Assembly: GCA_004376465.1 (NCBI GenBank)
Contig: SOJU01000109.1
Span: 1-45,471 of the forward strand
DNA from: Anaerolineales bacterium
Lineage (GTDB): Bacteria > Chloroflexota > Anaerolineae > Anaerolineales > E44-bin32
Direction: 5' to 3'
DNA: 45,471 bases
Part shown: positions 1 through 6,810 of the stretch, one piece after another
How positions within the stretch are numbered: position 1 is the first letter of the stretch
Layout: the number at the start of each line of letters is the position of its first letter
Position numbers and translations under genes: made by a program
The notes under the pieces: model-generated
Told to the model about the DNA's origin: nothing
The model's database searches: none
Seen by the model: only the letters and a program-made list of their open reading frames with translations

Positions 1-19
1 TCGAGTATTCTAATTAGCC

Positions 20-586
20 ATGAGACGTAAGGGACAGATCCTGATTGTTGTTGCTGTATTGATACCGGTCTTATTGCTCCTGTTAGCGGTTGCAGTGGAT
101 GCCGGAAGGTTGTTCATCGAGCGGGGGCGGATGAAGCGCGCCGCACAAGCGGCTGCGGACGCCGGCATCAGCGTCGTCGCCGAGCAGATGGTCACGCTCG
201 CCGTCGCCCGCCAGACGGTTATGGCCAGCACACCATCGCCCACACCACCGGGTGTGATGACGGCAACACCCTTCCCGGGGGATGTCCCCGCGTGGCTCCA
301 AGATGAGGATCGGGCGACATTAGTTTCGGATGTGATTCTCGGATTCGCGGCGACCGAGGCGGTCGAATACGCAAACCGGAACGGCTTTGATGTCGCCAAT
401 CCGGACACGCTAGCGATCGTTGTCACTTACCCGCAGCCCGGTTATGCGCCGGGGGACGCCAGCCTCCCTGTACTGCGGCTGTTGGTTTCAATTCGTCAGC
501 GAGCGACGGTCCTTCTCGCCGGGTTATTAAGTGATCAGTGGGTTGACCTAACAGCCGACGGTCAATCGGAAATACCACAGAGATAG
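20..586 (+). CDS. TadE/G-like pilus-assembly protein
   Basis: 188 residues. The N-terminus matches the TadE/TadG-type family: a short basic start (MRRKGQ), a hydrophobic segment at about residues 6-25 that ends in VDAGR, and a following amphipathic stretch (ERGRMKRAAQAAADAG) typical of pseudopilin-like minor proteins of Flp/Tad pili. The rest is an extracytoplasmic domain of about 130 residues that I do not recognise. In this family the N-terminal helix anchors the protein in the membrane with the C-terminal part outside. The window starts only 19 nt upstream, so the remainder of any tad locus would lie to the left. The next gene starts 7 nt after its stop, suggesting one transcript. The start has no clear Shine-Dalgarno sequence, so coupling to an upstream gene is possible. 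Confidence 0.75.
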   Translation: MRRKGQILIVVAVLIPVLLLLLAVAVDAGRLFIERGRMKRAAQAAADAGISVVAEQMVTLAVARQTVMASTPSPTPPGVMTATPFPGDVPAWLQDEDRATLVSDVILGFAATEAVEYANRNGFDVANPDTLAIVVTYPQPGYAPGDASLPVLRLLVSIRQRATVLLAGLLSDQWVDLTADGQSEIPQR

Positions 587-593
587 GCGGCAG

Positions 594-1199
594 ATGTTCT
601 GGACGCGCTTCTTACTTCAGGTGGTACCGTTTACCCTGCTGGGGCTCTTGGGTTCTATGGTAGGGCTGTGGTTTGGACCCCAGGAACCGGGCAGTACATT
701 CATGCTGCTGGCTGGTGTGGTCAGCTTGCTGCTGTTCATCGCTTTGATGACCTTCAAGTCCGTACCGGGATGGAACGTTGGTCTATTGGCAGCGCTCGGC
801 ATTGCACTCGGTGTGTTCCTGCGAGCGCTGGCAGCAGATGTGATGTTCTCGGCCTGGCTGCTTTCGGCCTTGCTTGCTGTGCTGGTGTTCGCGGTCGCCG
901 CGTGGATTGGGCGGCGAATGGGGTCCCGGATGAAGGAGGTAGGCATTGGGCTCTGGCTGCTCTCCTGGGCTTACCTCATGGGCTGGGCAGTAATTGCCTT
1001 TCTGGGCTTAGACCCGGTCTTTACGACAGCCTGGGCGGGGGCAGGGGTCTTGATCTTCAGCGGTTTAGCAGCAGCCTGGTTCTCATCTCTCGAGTCACAA
1101 CTGGACGCTCAGCCAGGTCCAGCGCTCGCCGCGGATCTCTTCGTTCTCTTCCTGAATCTCACCATTGCACTCAGAGTCTTTTCTGCAGGTTGGGCATGA
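594..1199 (+). CDS. Polytopic membrane protein, function unknown
   Basis: 201 residues, very hydrophobic, with about six predicted transmembrane segments (roughly residues 7-27, 33-53, 60-80, 83-105, 117-138 and 143-165) and a final hydrophobic stretch ending in LFLNLTIALRVF. No motif identifies it. The C-terminal pattern faintly resembles Bax-inhibitor-1-like membrane proteins, but this is only an impression. It starts 7 nt after the TadE/G-like gene and probably shares its transcript. A new promoter follows directly after its stop. Confidence 0.7.
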   Translation: MFWTRFLLQVVPFTLLGLLGSMVGLWFGPQEPGSTFMLLAGVVSLLLFIALMTFKSVPGWNVGLLAALGIALGVFLRALAADVMFSAWLLSALLAVLVFAVAAWIGRRMGSRMKEVGIGLWLLSWAYLMGWAVIAFLGLDPVFTTAWAGAGVLIFSGLAAAWFSSLESQLDAQPGPALAADLFVLFLNLTIALRVFSAGWA

Positions 1200-1228
1200 T
1201 TCAGCCTGGGATTTCTTGCTCGTATAAT
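1200..1228 (+). promoter_or_regulatory. Sigma-70-type promoter for the lipoprotein gene at 1265
   Basis: A perfect TATAAT lies at 1223-1228, with a weak -35 (TTCAGC, 1200-1205) 17 bp upstream. The predicted start is near 1235, giving a leader of about 30 nt that contains the GGAGG ribosome-binding site at 1254-1258. Confidence 0.55.
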
Positions 1229-1264
1229 GTAACGCTTCTATTTTGAGAGTAACGGAGGGCACAA

Positions 1265-2158
1265 ATGAGACGAGTGGAAAACACTGCTCTTCTGGTCGTT
1301 TTAATACTGCTAACATCCGCTTGCGGAGGGGCTCTATCGCTTAATCCGACGGATACGCCCATGCCAACCTACACATTTACACCCGAGCCGACGCAGACTC
1401 CGATGCCTACGGCCACCCTGGAGCCTACGAATACACTGCTCGTTTGTGATGCAGACTCGTCGCTGAAAGGCTTTAAAACAACGGTGCCTTATGATGAGTT
1501 TGCTGTTCATTACAATGAAATCTCGGGGACGCGCTCGCTGATTATTTGGTTCGTTGACCCTGAGCTAAATCCTGCCGCCGCGGGAGGGGAGATTCAAACC
1601 AACCTGGATCTGGCTTTGACGCACGCAGCCGAACTCTCGCAACAGATAAGAGTCCAATTTCCGTGTGTAACTGAGCTTTTCGACGTGATCAATCCCATTG
1701 TTGTGGATCAGAAGTACACAGGGTGGTTCTCGGGAATGCTCGATCCGACCATCATTCCTGATGAGGAAACGCTAACCAGCGCCGAAATCGATCAACTCGT
1801 TGACAAATTTACGGTTGGGTATTTGCTTGAGGCCCTGCACGGACCGATTCCAGCGGGAAGCTGCAGTTGGCCTTTGGTCCGCGAATCTATGCAGAACCAC
1901 TTCTCACCAGAACGGCAGAATGTCGCTTTCTATTTTGTCGTGGATGACTTCGGCGCGAACGTCTGGGCCCAGTGGGACGGGCCAACCGATCCGATCTTTA
2001 TGATGACATCACTCATGAACGTGACGATGGAACTCGAATGTTTCATACCCACTGCCAATCTGATCTTCATTGTCGTAGACGATGACGGCACTGCCGGTTT
2101 GGTTGGGATTGTGCCTCAGGGCGATGCCGGGAGCATGCAGATCGTCTATGAGCGCTGA
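1265..2158 (+). CDS. Lipoprotein with Thr/Pro-rich linker, function unknown
   Basis: 297 residues. A signal peptide with lipobox (LTSAC, Cys about residue 20) predicts a lipid-anchored surface protein. A low-complexity linker of T/P repeats (about residues 28-58) follows, then a globular domain of about 240 residues with several Cys (around 60, 137, 195 and 255) that could form disulphides. I recognise no catalytic motif. The start is supported by GGAGG 6 nt upstream and by its own promoter. The linker style is common in Anaerolineae surface lipoproteins, and two further lipoproteins of similar build occur at 12491 and 15366. Confidence 0.8.
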   Translation: MRRVENTALLVVLILLTSACGGALSLNPTDTPMPTYTFTPEPTQTPMPTATLEPTNTLLVCDADSSLKGFKTTVPYDEFAVHYNEISGTRSLIIWFVDPELNPAAAGGEIQTNLDLALTHAAELSQQIRVQFPCVTELFDVINPIVVDQKYTGWFSGMLDPTIIPDEETLTSAEIDQLVDKFTVGYLLEALHGPIPAGSCSWPLVRESMQNHFSPERQNVAFYFVVDDFGANVWAQWDGPTDPIFMMTSLMNVTMELECFIPTANLIFIVVDDDGTAGLVGIVPQGDAGSMQIVYER

Positions 2159-2290
2159 TTGCAGGTTGGGCGTGTATACGTTGTAATCTTGCCGCGCGAT
2201 CCGTATCTTTCTGCTGCGGTTTTGTGCTGTAATATAGATCAGACAAAGGACGGTACTTCCCGGGCCATAGGATCGCCGGTGGTCCGGGGA

Positions 2291-2319
2291 TTGTTTCTTA
2301 GAACTAATCCGGTTATATA
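2291..2319 (+). promoter_or_regulatory. Possible promoter for the lipid kinase/acyltransferase pair
   Basis: TTGTTT (2291-2296) and TATATA (2314-2319) are separated by 17 bp and lie about 90 nt upstream of the lipid kinase start. Both boxes are imperfect. Confidence 0.35.
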
Positions 2320-2415
2320 TATCTACAGCAAGTGCATGAACCGCATCCAACCTCGGCTACTCATCATGGAGCATCCGGTTGGATTCAAGCGTTTTCCTCA
2401 GAGGAGTTTAACCAA

Positions 2416-3354
2416 ATGACCAAATACAAGATCATCGTCAACCCCATCTCTGGCAGGGGAACCGCGGCAGAAGCCGTTCCGGACCTGGATCGGTTCCTGC
2501 GCGAGCATAACATGGACTTCGATCTTGTCCTCACCGAGAGACCCGAGCATGCGGTGGAACTGGCGAAGCAGGCTGCACTTGATGGTTTCGAAGTTGTCGT
2601 CGTCGCTGGAGGGGACGGAACTGCGAATGAAGTGATCAATGGCTTGATGCTCGCGAAACACGCTGGAGCAGATGGTGTCGCCATGGGCGTGATTGCGATC
2701 GGACGCGGCAACGACTTTGCCTTTGGAGTAAATGTGCCTCCAGGTTTGGAGGATGGATGCCGGGTGCTGGTGGATGATTTCCGAACCAGCATGGATGTGG
2801 GGTTAGTGACGGGCGGTCTGTATCCTGAGGGGCGTTACTTTGGAAATGGGGTGGGTATCGGTTTCGACGCTGTTGTAGGATTTGAAGCGCTGAAAATGAC
2901 GCGCCTTCAAGGTTTCTTATCGTACATTGTTGCCGCTGTTAAAACGATCTTCCTTTATTATCAAGCCCCGTTAGTTCGCATAGAGTTCGATGGGCAGACG
3001 ATGGACAAACATACATTAATGGTCTCCATCATGAACGGACGACGAATGGGTGGTGGCTTCATGATGGCGCCGGAGGCGGGGATCGATGACGGTCTACTGG
3101 ATCTCTGTATCGCTGAACAGGTTAGCAAAGCGAGAATCTTCGCCCTGATTCCGCGTTTTATGGCCGGGACGCAAGCCTCCCAGCCCTCAATCCAAACGGG
3201 TAGAACCCGCAGCATTGTCGTCACCGCTCTTGAAGGAAGCCTGCCCGCACACGCCGATGGAGAGACGCTCTGCACCGAGGGACAGCAGTTAAAAATGAAA
3301 ATCCTCCCGCGTCAGATCGAGATCATTTGTCAGAAATTGGATGGCAATACATGA
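2416..3354 (+). CDS. YegS/DgkB-type lipid (diacylglycerol) kinase
   Basis: 312 residues from the ATG at 2416, which has GAGGAG 9 nt upstream; the reading frame is open further upstream but without a ribosome site. It shows the DAGK catalytic domain: N-terminal IIVNPISGRG, the nucleotide-binding GGDGT at residues 65-69 followed by NE, and the downstream GRGNDFA and GNG segments typical of the family. The C-terminal half has the usual HADGE near the end. The family phosphorylates diacylglycerol or related lipids with ATP at the cytoplasmic membrane face. The next gene, an acyltransferase, overlaps it by 4 nt (ATGA), so the pair probably makes or recycles phosphatidic acid. The exact substrate (diacylglycerol or another lipid alcohol) cannot be read from the sequence. 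Confidence 0.88.
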   Translation: MTKYKIIVNPISGRGTAAEAVPDLDRFLREHNMDFDLVLTERPEHAVELAKQAALDGFEVVVVAGGDGTANEVINGLMLAKHAGADGVAMGVIAIGRGNDFAFGVNVPPGLEDGCRVLVDDFRTSMDVGLVTGGLYPEGRYFGNGVGIGFDAVVGFEALKMTRLQGFLSYIVAAVKTIFLYYQAPLVRIEFDGQTMDKHTLMVSIMNGRRMGGGFMMAPEAGIDDGLLDLCIAEQVSKARIFALIPRFMAGTQASQPSIQTGRTRSIVVTALEGSLPAHADGETLCTEGQQLKMKILPRQIEIICQKLDGNT

Positions 3355-4073
3355 CGCTAACGAGCCGGTTGGTCAACGCGACGATAAAACGTCTGGCGCG
3401 GATGTTGTGTCGTGTCGACGATGAACAGGTTGTTCGCATTCCAACGCAGGGGCCGCTCACAATCATTTCGAATCACATCAACTTTCTGGAACCGCTGGTT
3501 GTGTATACTCACCTGCTGCCTCGCCCGATGGCGTTCTTTGCGAAGGTTGAGTCATGGGATAATAAGTTGATAGGTTTCGTATTCGACATGTGGGGCGGCA
3601 TTCCCTTAAAAAGAGGTTCAGCCGATATTGGAGCGATCCGCCTTGGCCTGGAGGCGTTGGAGAACGGTATGATTCTAGCCGTGGCGCCAGAGGGCACTCG
3701 CAGCGGTGATGGGGTGCTTGGGAAGGGTCATCCCGGTGTTGTGATCATGGCTTTGCGCAGCGGAGCGCCTTTGCTTCCGATGGCCTGTTACCAACATGAA
3801 AAATTTTGGGATAACATAACCCATCTACGGCGAACCGACTTTCGGATTGCGGTGGGGCATCCCTTCACCTTGCATGCGAATGACATGCCGGTAACGCGAG
3901 AAGTGCGACAACAGATGATTGATGAGGTCATGTACCAGATGGCGGCGCTGCTGCCCCCTTCCTATCGCGGCCCTTACGCGAACCTATCCGAGGCGACCGA
4001 AACCTACCTGCGCTTTCCCGAAGCGTCAGTGAGTAACGTTCAGCAGACGTTGGATCGGGAAGCATTGTCGTAG
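3351..4073 (+). CDS. PlsC-family 1-acylglycerol-3-phosphate acyltransferase, variant motif
   Basis: 240 residues, starting at the ATG (3351) that overlaps the stop of the lipid kinase as ATGA; an alternative in-frame ATG at 3327 would add 8 residues. Motif I reads NHINFLEP (residues 41-48), which is H-x4-E instead of the usual H-x4-D. Motif II is IPLKRGS (about 84-90), motif III APEGTRS (112-118) and motif IV LLPMA. It should transfer an acyl chain to lysophosphatidic acid or a related acceptor at the membrane. The Asp-to-Glu change in the catalytic dyad is unusual; the other motifs are intact, so activity is still likely. Coupling to the lipid kinase supports a role in phosphatidate supply. 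Confidence 0.85.
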   Translation: MTLTSRLVNATIKRLARMLCRVDDEQVVRIPTQGPLTIISNHINFLEPLVVYTHLLPRPMAFFAKVESWDNKLIGFVFDMWGGIPLKRGSADIGAIRLGLEALENGMILAVAPEGTRSGDGVLGKGHPGVVIMALRSGAPLLPMACYQHEKFWDNITHLRRTDFRIAVGHPFTLHANDMPVTREVRQQMIDEVMYQMAALLPPSYRGPYANLSEATETYLRFPEASVSNVQQTLDREALS

Positions 4074-4175
4074 ATCCCCGAGTTTTACTTCACAACTCAA
4101 CCTAGCGCATCCGTTTGTGATTCCGAGAGAGCCCGTCGCTGGAGTATATCCCTTTGCGATGAGGCTCTCCTCTAG

Positions 4176-4274
4176 ATGTCATGCTGAACGAAGTGAAGCA
4201 CCTCGTTCTTCGAACATACGGGCACTTCTTGTGTGGAGCGAGATTCTTCGTCGCTCTGCTCCTCAGAATGACAT
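4176..4274. repeat. Intergenic inverted-repeat element A
   Basis: The left end ATGTCATGCTGAACGAAG (from 4176) is mirrored by the right end CTCAGAATGACAT (ending 4274). The pattern is of the TGTCATxCTGA type, inside a gene-free stretch (4074-4495). It has no coding content and looks like a small non-autonomous element or decayed palindromic repeat. Confidence 0.6.
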
Positions 4275-4288
4275 TATGTAAGGATCTA

Positions 4289-4450
4289 TCATTTCGAGTG
4301 AGCCGTGAAGCGGCGACCGAGAAATCCCTGGGATGTTGCTCGTGAAGGCTCCATCTGTGAAAACGACAAGATCCCACTTTCATTCGATTCTTGAACCATG
4401 AATCGAGTCGTCTCAGGACAGTCACACCCTGTGGGGGTTCGAAATGACAT
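4289..4450. repeat. Intergenic inverted-repeat element B, copy 1
   Basis: It begins with TCATTTCGAGTGAGCC and ends with the inverted TTCGAAATGACAT. The first 41 nt (4289-4329) match 5620-5660 with a single difference. It lies directly after element A in the same gene-free stretch. Short reading frames over this area are by-products of the repeat. Confidence 0.7.
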
Positions 4451-4495
4451 ACATGAAAATGGCTCTTCCTCAATTGTCACACGTGTTAACTACAA

Positions 4496-4822
4496 CTAAC
4501 CAAGTCTTTTCATTGCTCCTTGCATCGTCTGGCGATAAGAGTCAATCGCCCGGCGCCCGGTGTCGGTGAGCTGAACCATCGTGCGCGGTTTTTTACCCAC
4601 AAAGCTCTTCTCGACTTTGACATATCCCGCATCTTCTAGCTTGGTCACATGTGAGGAGAGGTTGCCCCAGGTCAACTCGGTGGCGTTGAGAAGGAAGGTG
4701 AAATCGGCGCCCTCGACACCATACAAGACCATCAGAATCATCAACCGGGCTGGTTCATGCACCAAGCGGTCGACCTCGGCGAGGTCAAGCAGATCCGAGG
4801 CAATTCCGGTCGTCTTCGCCAT
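4496..4822 (-). CDS. Winged-helix transcriptional regulator
   Basis: 108 residues from the ATG at 4822, preceded by AGGAGG; the longer open frame upstream lies inside the neighbouring gene and is not the real start. The protein is a compact winged-helix domain of the MarR/ArsR-like single-domain type (LTWGNLSSHVTKLEDAGYV is the recognition-helix region, about residues 50-68, followed by a KPRTMVQLTDTGRRA wing). It starts 1 nt after the stop of the upstream membrane-protein gene, so the two are translationally coupled. Regulators of this kind paired with a small membrane protein often control their own operon. An inverted repeat sits just after the predicted transcription start (5516-5530). 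The inducer is unknown. Confidence 0.85.
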   Translation of the reverse strand: MAKTTGIASDLLDLAEVDRLVHEPARLMILMVLYGVEGADFTFLLNATELTWGNLSSHVTKLEDAGYVKVEKSFVGKKPRTMVQLTDTGRRAIDSYRQTMQGAMKRLG

Positions 4823-4823
4823 C

Positions 4824-5474
4824 TCAAGCCTCCTGCGTGCGAATTGGGTAATTACGCAAGAAACGAAGCAACAGCGTGAACCCAATAACGAGGATGATCC
4901 CGGATGCGATCGCCGCTGGAACATGGAAAGTCCATCCGGCAGTATGTACCATATAGACGGAGGCCAAGTTGGCGAGGCCAAGCATCCAGCCGTAGAAGAA
5001 CAACCTGGCGACGCCGAACCTGTACCCCATCACGCTGAAGACTACGCCTATGACGAAGACGACCATCCACTCGACGCCGTAGGAGCGCACCAGGGAAGGT
5101 GTTGAAGGCTCGCTACCCGATGAGAGCCCTCCGGGGCCTAGTAAAGTCCAGAGCACCAGCCCAAGTGTCAGCAGAACCATCACTGCCGATACGACCAGGA
5201 GCAGGCGTGTCTGTGGCGTTCGACGGGGTTGTACATACCCCATGCGTGGTCCACTGACGAAATGCCTCGCGACTAGGTGCCCCACCACCAAAAAAGCCAG
5301 CAGGAATAGAAAGATGGCTAGATTCCAGAAGGGACCGAGTAGCTCGCGCGTAATCGGGTAGAACGCTAAAACCATGAAGATTGACCCGATTAGCAGATCC
5401 CAGAGTCCATCCGCAAATTCGCTCAGCTGCATGGTGCGTTTTTGTACATCCCTTAAGTTGATCGATTCGGACAT
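4824..5474 (-). CDS. Membrane protein in operon with the winged-helix regulator
   Basis: 216 residues from the ATG at 5474, which has GGGAGG 7 nt upstream. About six hydrophobic segments in pairs (roughly residues 28-45, 50-70, 92-115, 135-152, 158-175 and 180-202) predict an integral membrane protein; there is a short cytoplasmic N-terminal helix. I recognise no family motif. It is the first gene of a two-gene operon, and the regulator follows after 1 nt. The pairing suggests that the protein is the regulated effector. Confidence 0.75.
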   Translation of the reverse strand: MSESINLRDVQKRTMQLSEFADGLWDLLIGSIFMVLAFYPITRELLGPFWNLAIFLFLLAFLVVGHLVARHFVSGPRMGYVQPRRTPQTRLLLVVSAVMVLLTLGLVLWTLLGPGGLSSGSEPSTPSLVRSYGVEWMVVFVIGVVFSVMGYRFGVARLFFYGWMLGLANLASVYMVHTAGWTFHVPAAIASGIILVIGFTLLLRFLRNYPIRTQEA

Positions 5475-5515
5475 GATAGAACCTCCCATCTTTGATTGCT
5501 TTATGCGCTAGTGTT

Positions 5516-5530
5516 CTTTGTGACGCAAAG
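5516..5530. promoter_or_regulatory. Operator-like inverted repeat
   Basis: CTTTG-TGACG-CAAAG lies a few bases downstream of the predicted transcription start (about 5535, minus strand), a good position for a repressor site for the adjacent winged-helix protein. It is a short repeat, so the call rests on its position. Confidence 0.4.
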
Positions 5531-5541
5531 TACATGGTAGT

Positions 5542-5570
5542 AGTTTACACTGTGATCAGGTATTTGTCAA
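5542..5570 (-). promoter_or_regulatory. Strong sigma-70-type promoter for the regulator operon
   Basis: On the minus strand there is a perfect TTGACA (5570-5565), a 17-bp spacer and TAAACT (5547-5542). The predicted start is near 5535, about 60 nt before the membrane-protein ATG. Confidence 0.75.
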
Positions 5571-5617
5571 GACCCATTTTGACGAGTAAAGACAAGGAAG
5601 AGGAATCATCCTGATTA

Positions 5618-5745
5618 TGTCATTTCGAGTGAGCCGTGATGCGGCGACCGAGAAATCCCTAATATGCTGGCTGAGGGAAACTCATTTCGTCTTCAGAACT
5701 GAACCTGTCTTGCTCTTTTTGCACCCTCCGCTCCTCGAAAGGACA
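5618..5745. repeat. Intergenic inverted-repeat element B, copy 2
   Basis: It begins TGTCATTTCGAG (5618) and ends with the near-perfect inverse CTCGAAAGGACA (5734-5745). Its first 41 nt (5620-5660) equal copy 1 apart from one base. At 128 bp with terminal inverted repeats and no coding capacity, it has the shape of a miniature element. Confidence 0.7.
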
Positions 5746-5798
5746 TGATTTAGAAGGGCGCTTCATCTCCCATCGTTAATGGACGCAAAAACCGCAAG

Positions 5799-5838
5799 GA
5801 AACTGTAATGAAACTCTAATACAAACTCGGGTTATCCT
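5799..5838 (+). promoter_or_regulatory. Pho-box-like direct repeat and possible -10 upstream of the ABC operon
   Basis: Two 11-bp direct repeats, GAAACTGTAAT and GAAACTCTAAT, lie at 5799-5820. Read as CTGTAAT-GAAA-CTCTAAT (5803-5820) they resemble the PhoB box (two CTGTCAT-type half-sites spaced 11 bp apart). A possible -10, TATCCT (5833-5838), starts 12 nt downstream, a normal spacing for an OmpR/PhoB-type activated promoter without a -35. The call rests on pattern similarity only. Confidence 0.45.
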
Positions 5839-5975
5839 GTGTTAACATGGTCACCTTGTCGGCGATCAGCTGGAATTTTGCTCTGTGTGAGTTGATCGTC
5901 TTTTAATGCAAACACGCCGTGTAGATTCATTGGAGTTCTCAATACGGCATAACTTAGCGGCGAGGTTTTTTGTTA

Positions 5976-6782
5976 ATGGAAATTGCCAAAATAGCAGGTA
6001 AGAATGGGCGTGAAAACGGTGTGCTCATCAATGTAAAGGATTTGGTGAAAATCTACCCGACCGCTGCCAATGGGGTCGAAGCCCTAAAGGGAATCAACCT
6101 TGAAGTTCACGAAGGGGAATTCCTCGCCATCTTCGGGAAATCGGGAGCCGGCAAATCCACGCTGATCAATATGATCACAGGCATCGACAGCCCGGACTCT
6201 GGCGAAGTACAGATCGGCGGAGCCTCTATCCATTCCATGAGCGATGACGAATTAACACGCTGGCGTGGGCGAAACCTGGGTGTTGTCTATCAATTTTTCC
6301 AGCTGCTGCCAACATTAACGCTGGTTGAGAATATCACGCTGGCCATGGACTTCTGCGACACATACCCGCTTGCGAAACGCAGCGAGCGTGCTTTGCAATT
6401 ACTCGATCAAGTGGGCATTCGTGAGCACGCGCATAAAGTGCCGTCGAAGATCTCCGGCGGGCAGCAGCAGCGGGTGGCCATTGCCCGTGCGCTGGCGAAT
6501 GACCCTGATGTGATTGTCGCCGATGAGCCGACGGGGAATCTCGATTCGCAAACCGCTGACGACATCTATGACCTGTTTTCTGACCTGATCTCTCTCGGTA
6601 AAACACTGGTCATCGTGACTCACGATCAGGAGATCGCTGAACGAGCAAGCCGCATTTTAGAGATATCCGATGGGCGCATCATCAGCAGTAGATCAAACGA
6701 TGCGCCGTCAAATGATCGCTCTGCGCATGAAGCAACGCTCTCGCTCAACTGTGTCTCGCCGCGAATTCAGGCAGCGCTTTAA
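5976..6782 (+). CDS. ABC transporter ATPase, LolD/MacB type (first of two)
   Basis: 268 residues from the ATG at 5976; a TTG 6 nt upstream is the other option. All ATPase motifs are present: Walker [10 protein letters not shown] (about residues 55-63), Q-loop [12 protein letters not shown], signature SGGQQQR, Walker [14 protein letters not shown] and switch His in VTHD. The DEPTGNLDS form and the FFQLLPTLT stretch are typical of the LolD/MacB/FtsE group that drives FtsX-type permeases. A tail of about 30 residues after the ATPase fold is not conserved in its partner at 9234. It heads an operon with the permease 28 nt downstream. The group does mechanotransmission or extracts lipoproteins or peptides and is not usually a classic importer. 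Confidence 0.9.
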   Translation: MEIAKIAGKNGRENGVLINVKDLVKIYPTAANGVEALKGINLEVHEGEFLAIFGKSGAGKSTLINMITGIDSPDSGEVQIGGASIHSMSDDELTRWRGRNLGVVYQFFQLLPTLTLVENITLAMDFCDTYPLAKRSERALQLLDQVGIREHAHKVPSKISGGQQQRVAIARALANDPDVIVADEPTGNLDSQTADDIYDLFSDLISLGKTLVIVTHDQEIAERASRILEISDGRIISSRSNDAPSNDRSAHEATLSLNCVSPRIQAAL

Positions 6783-6810
6783 TAGATCTCATCAGGAGAT
6801 AGGATACAGC

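Noticed and set aside
2159-2419. Open frame of 86 codons before the lipid kinase
   Set aside because: No Shine-Dalgarno, and it covers the likely promoter of the next genes.
4102-4473. Open frame of 123 codons on the minus strand
   Set aside because: It runs through the inverted-repeat elements, has no ribosome site and no protein-like composition.
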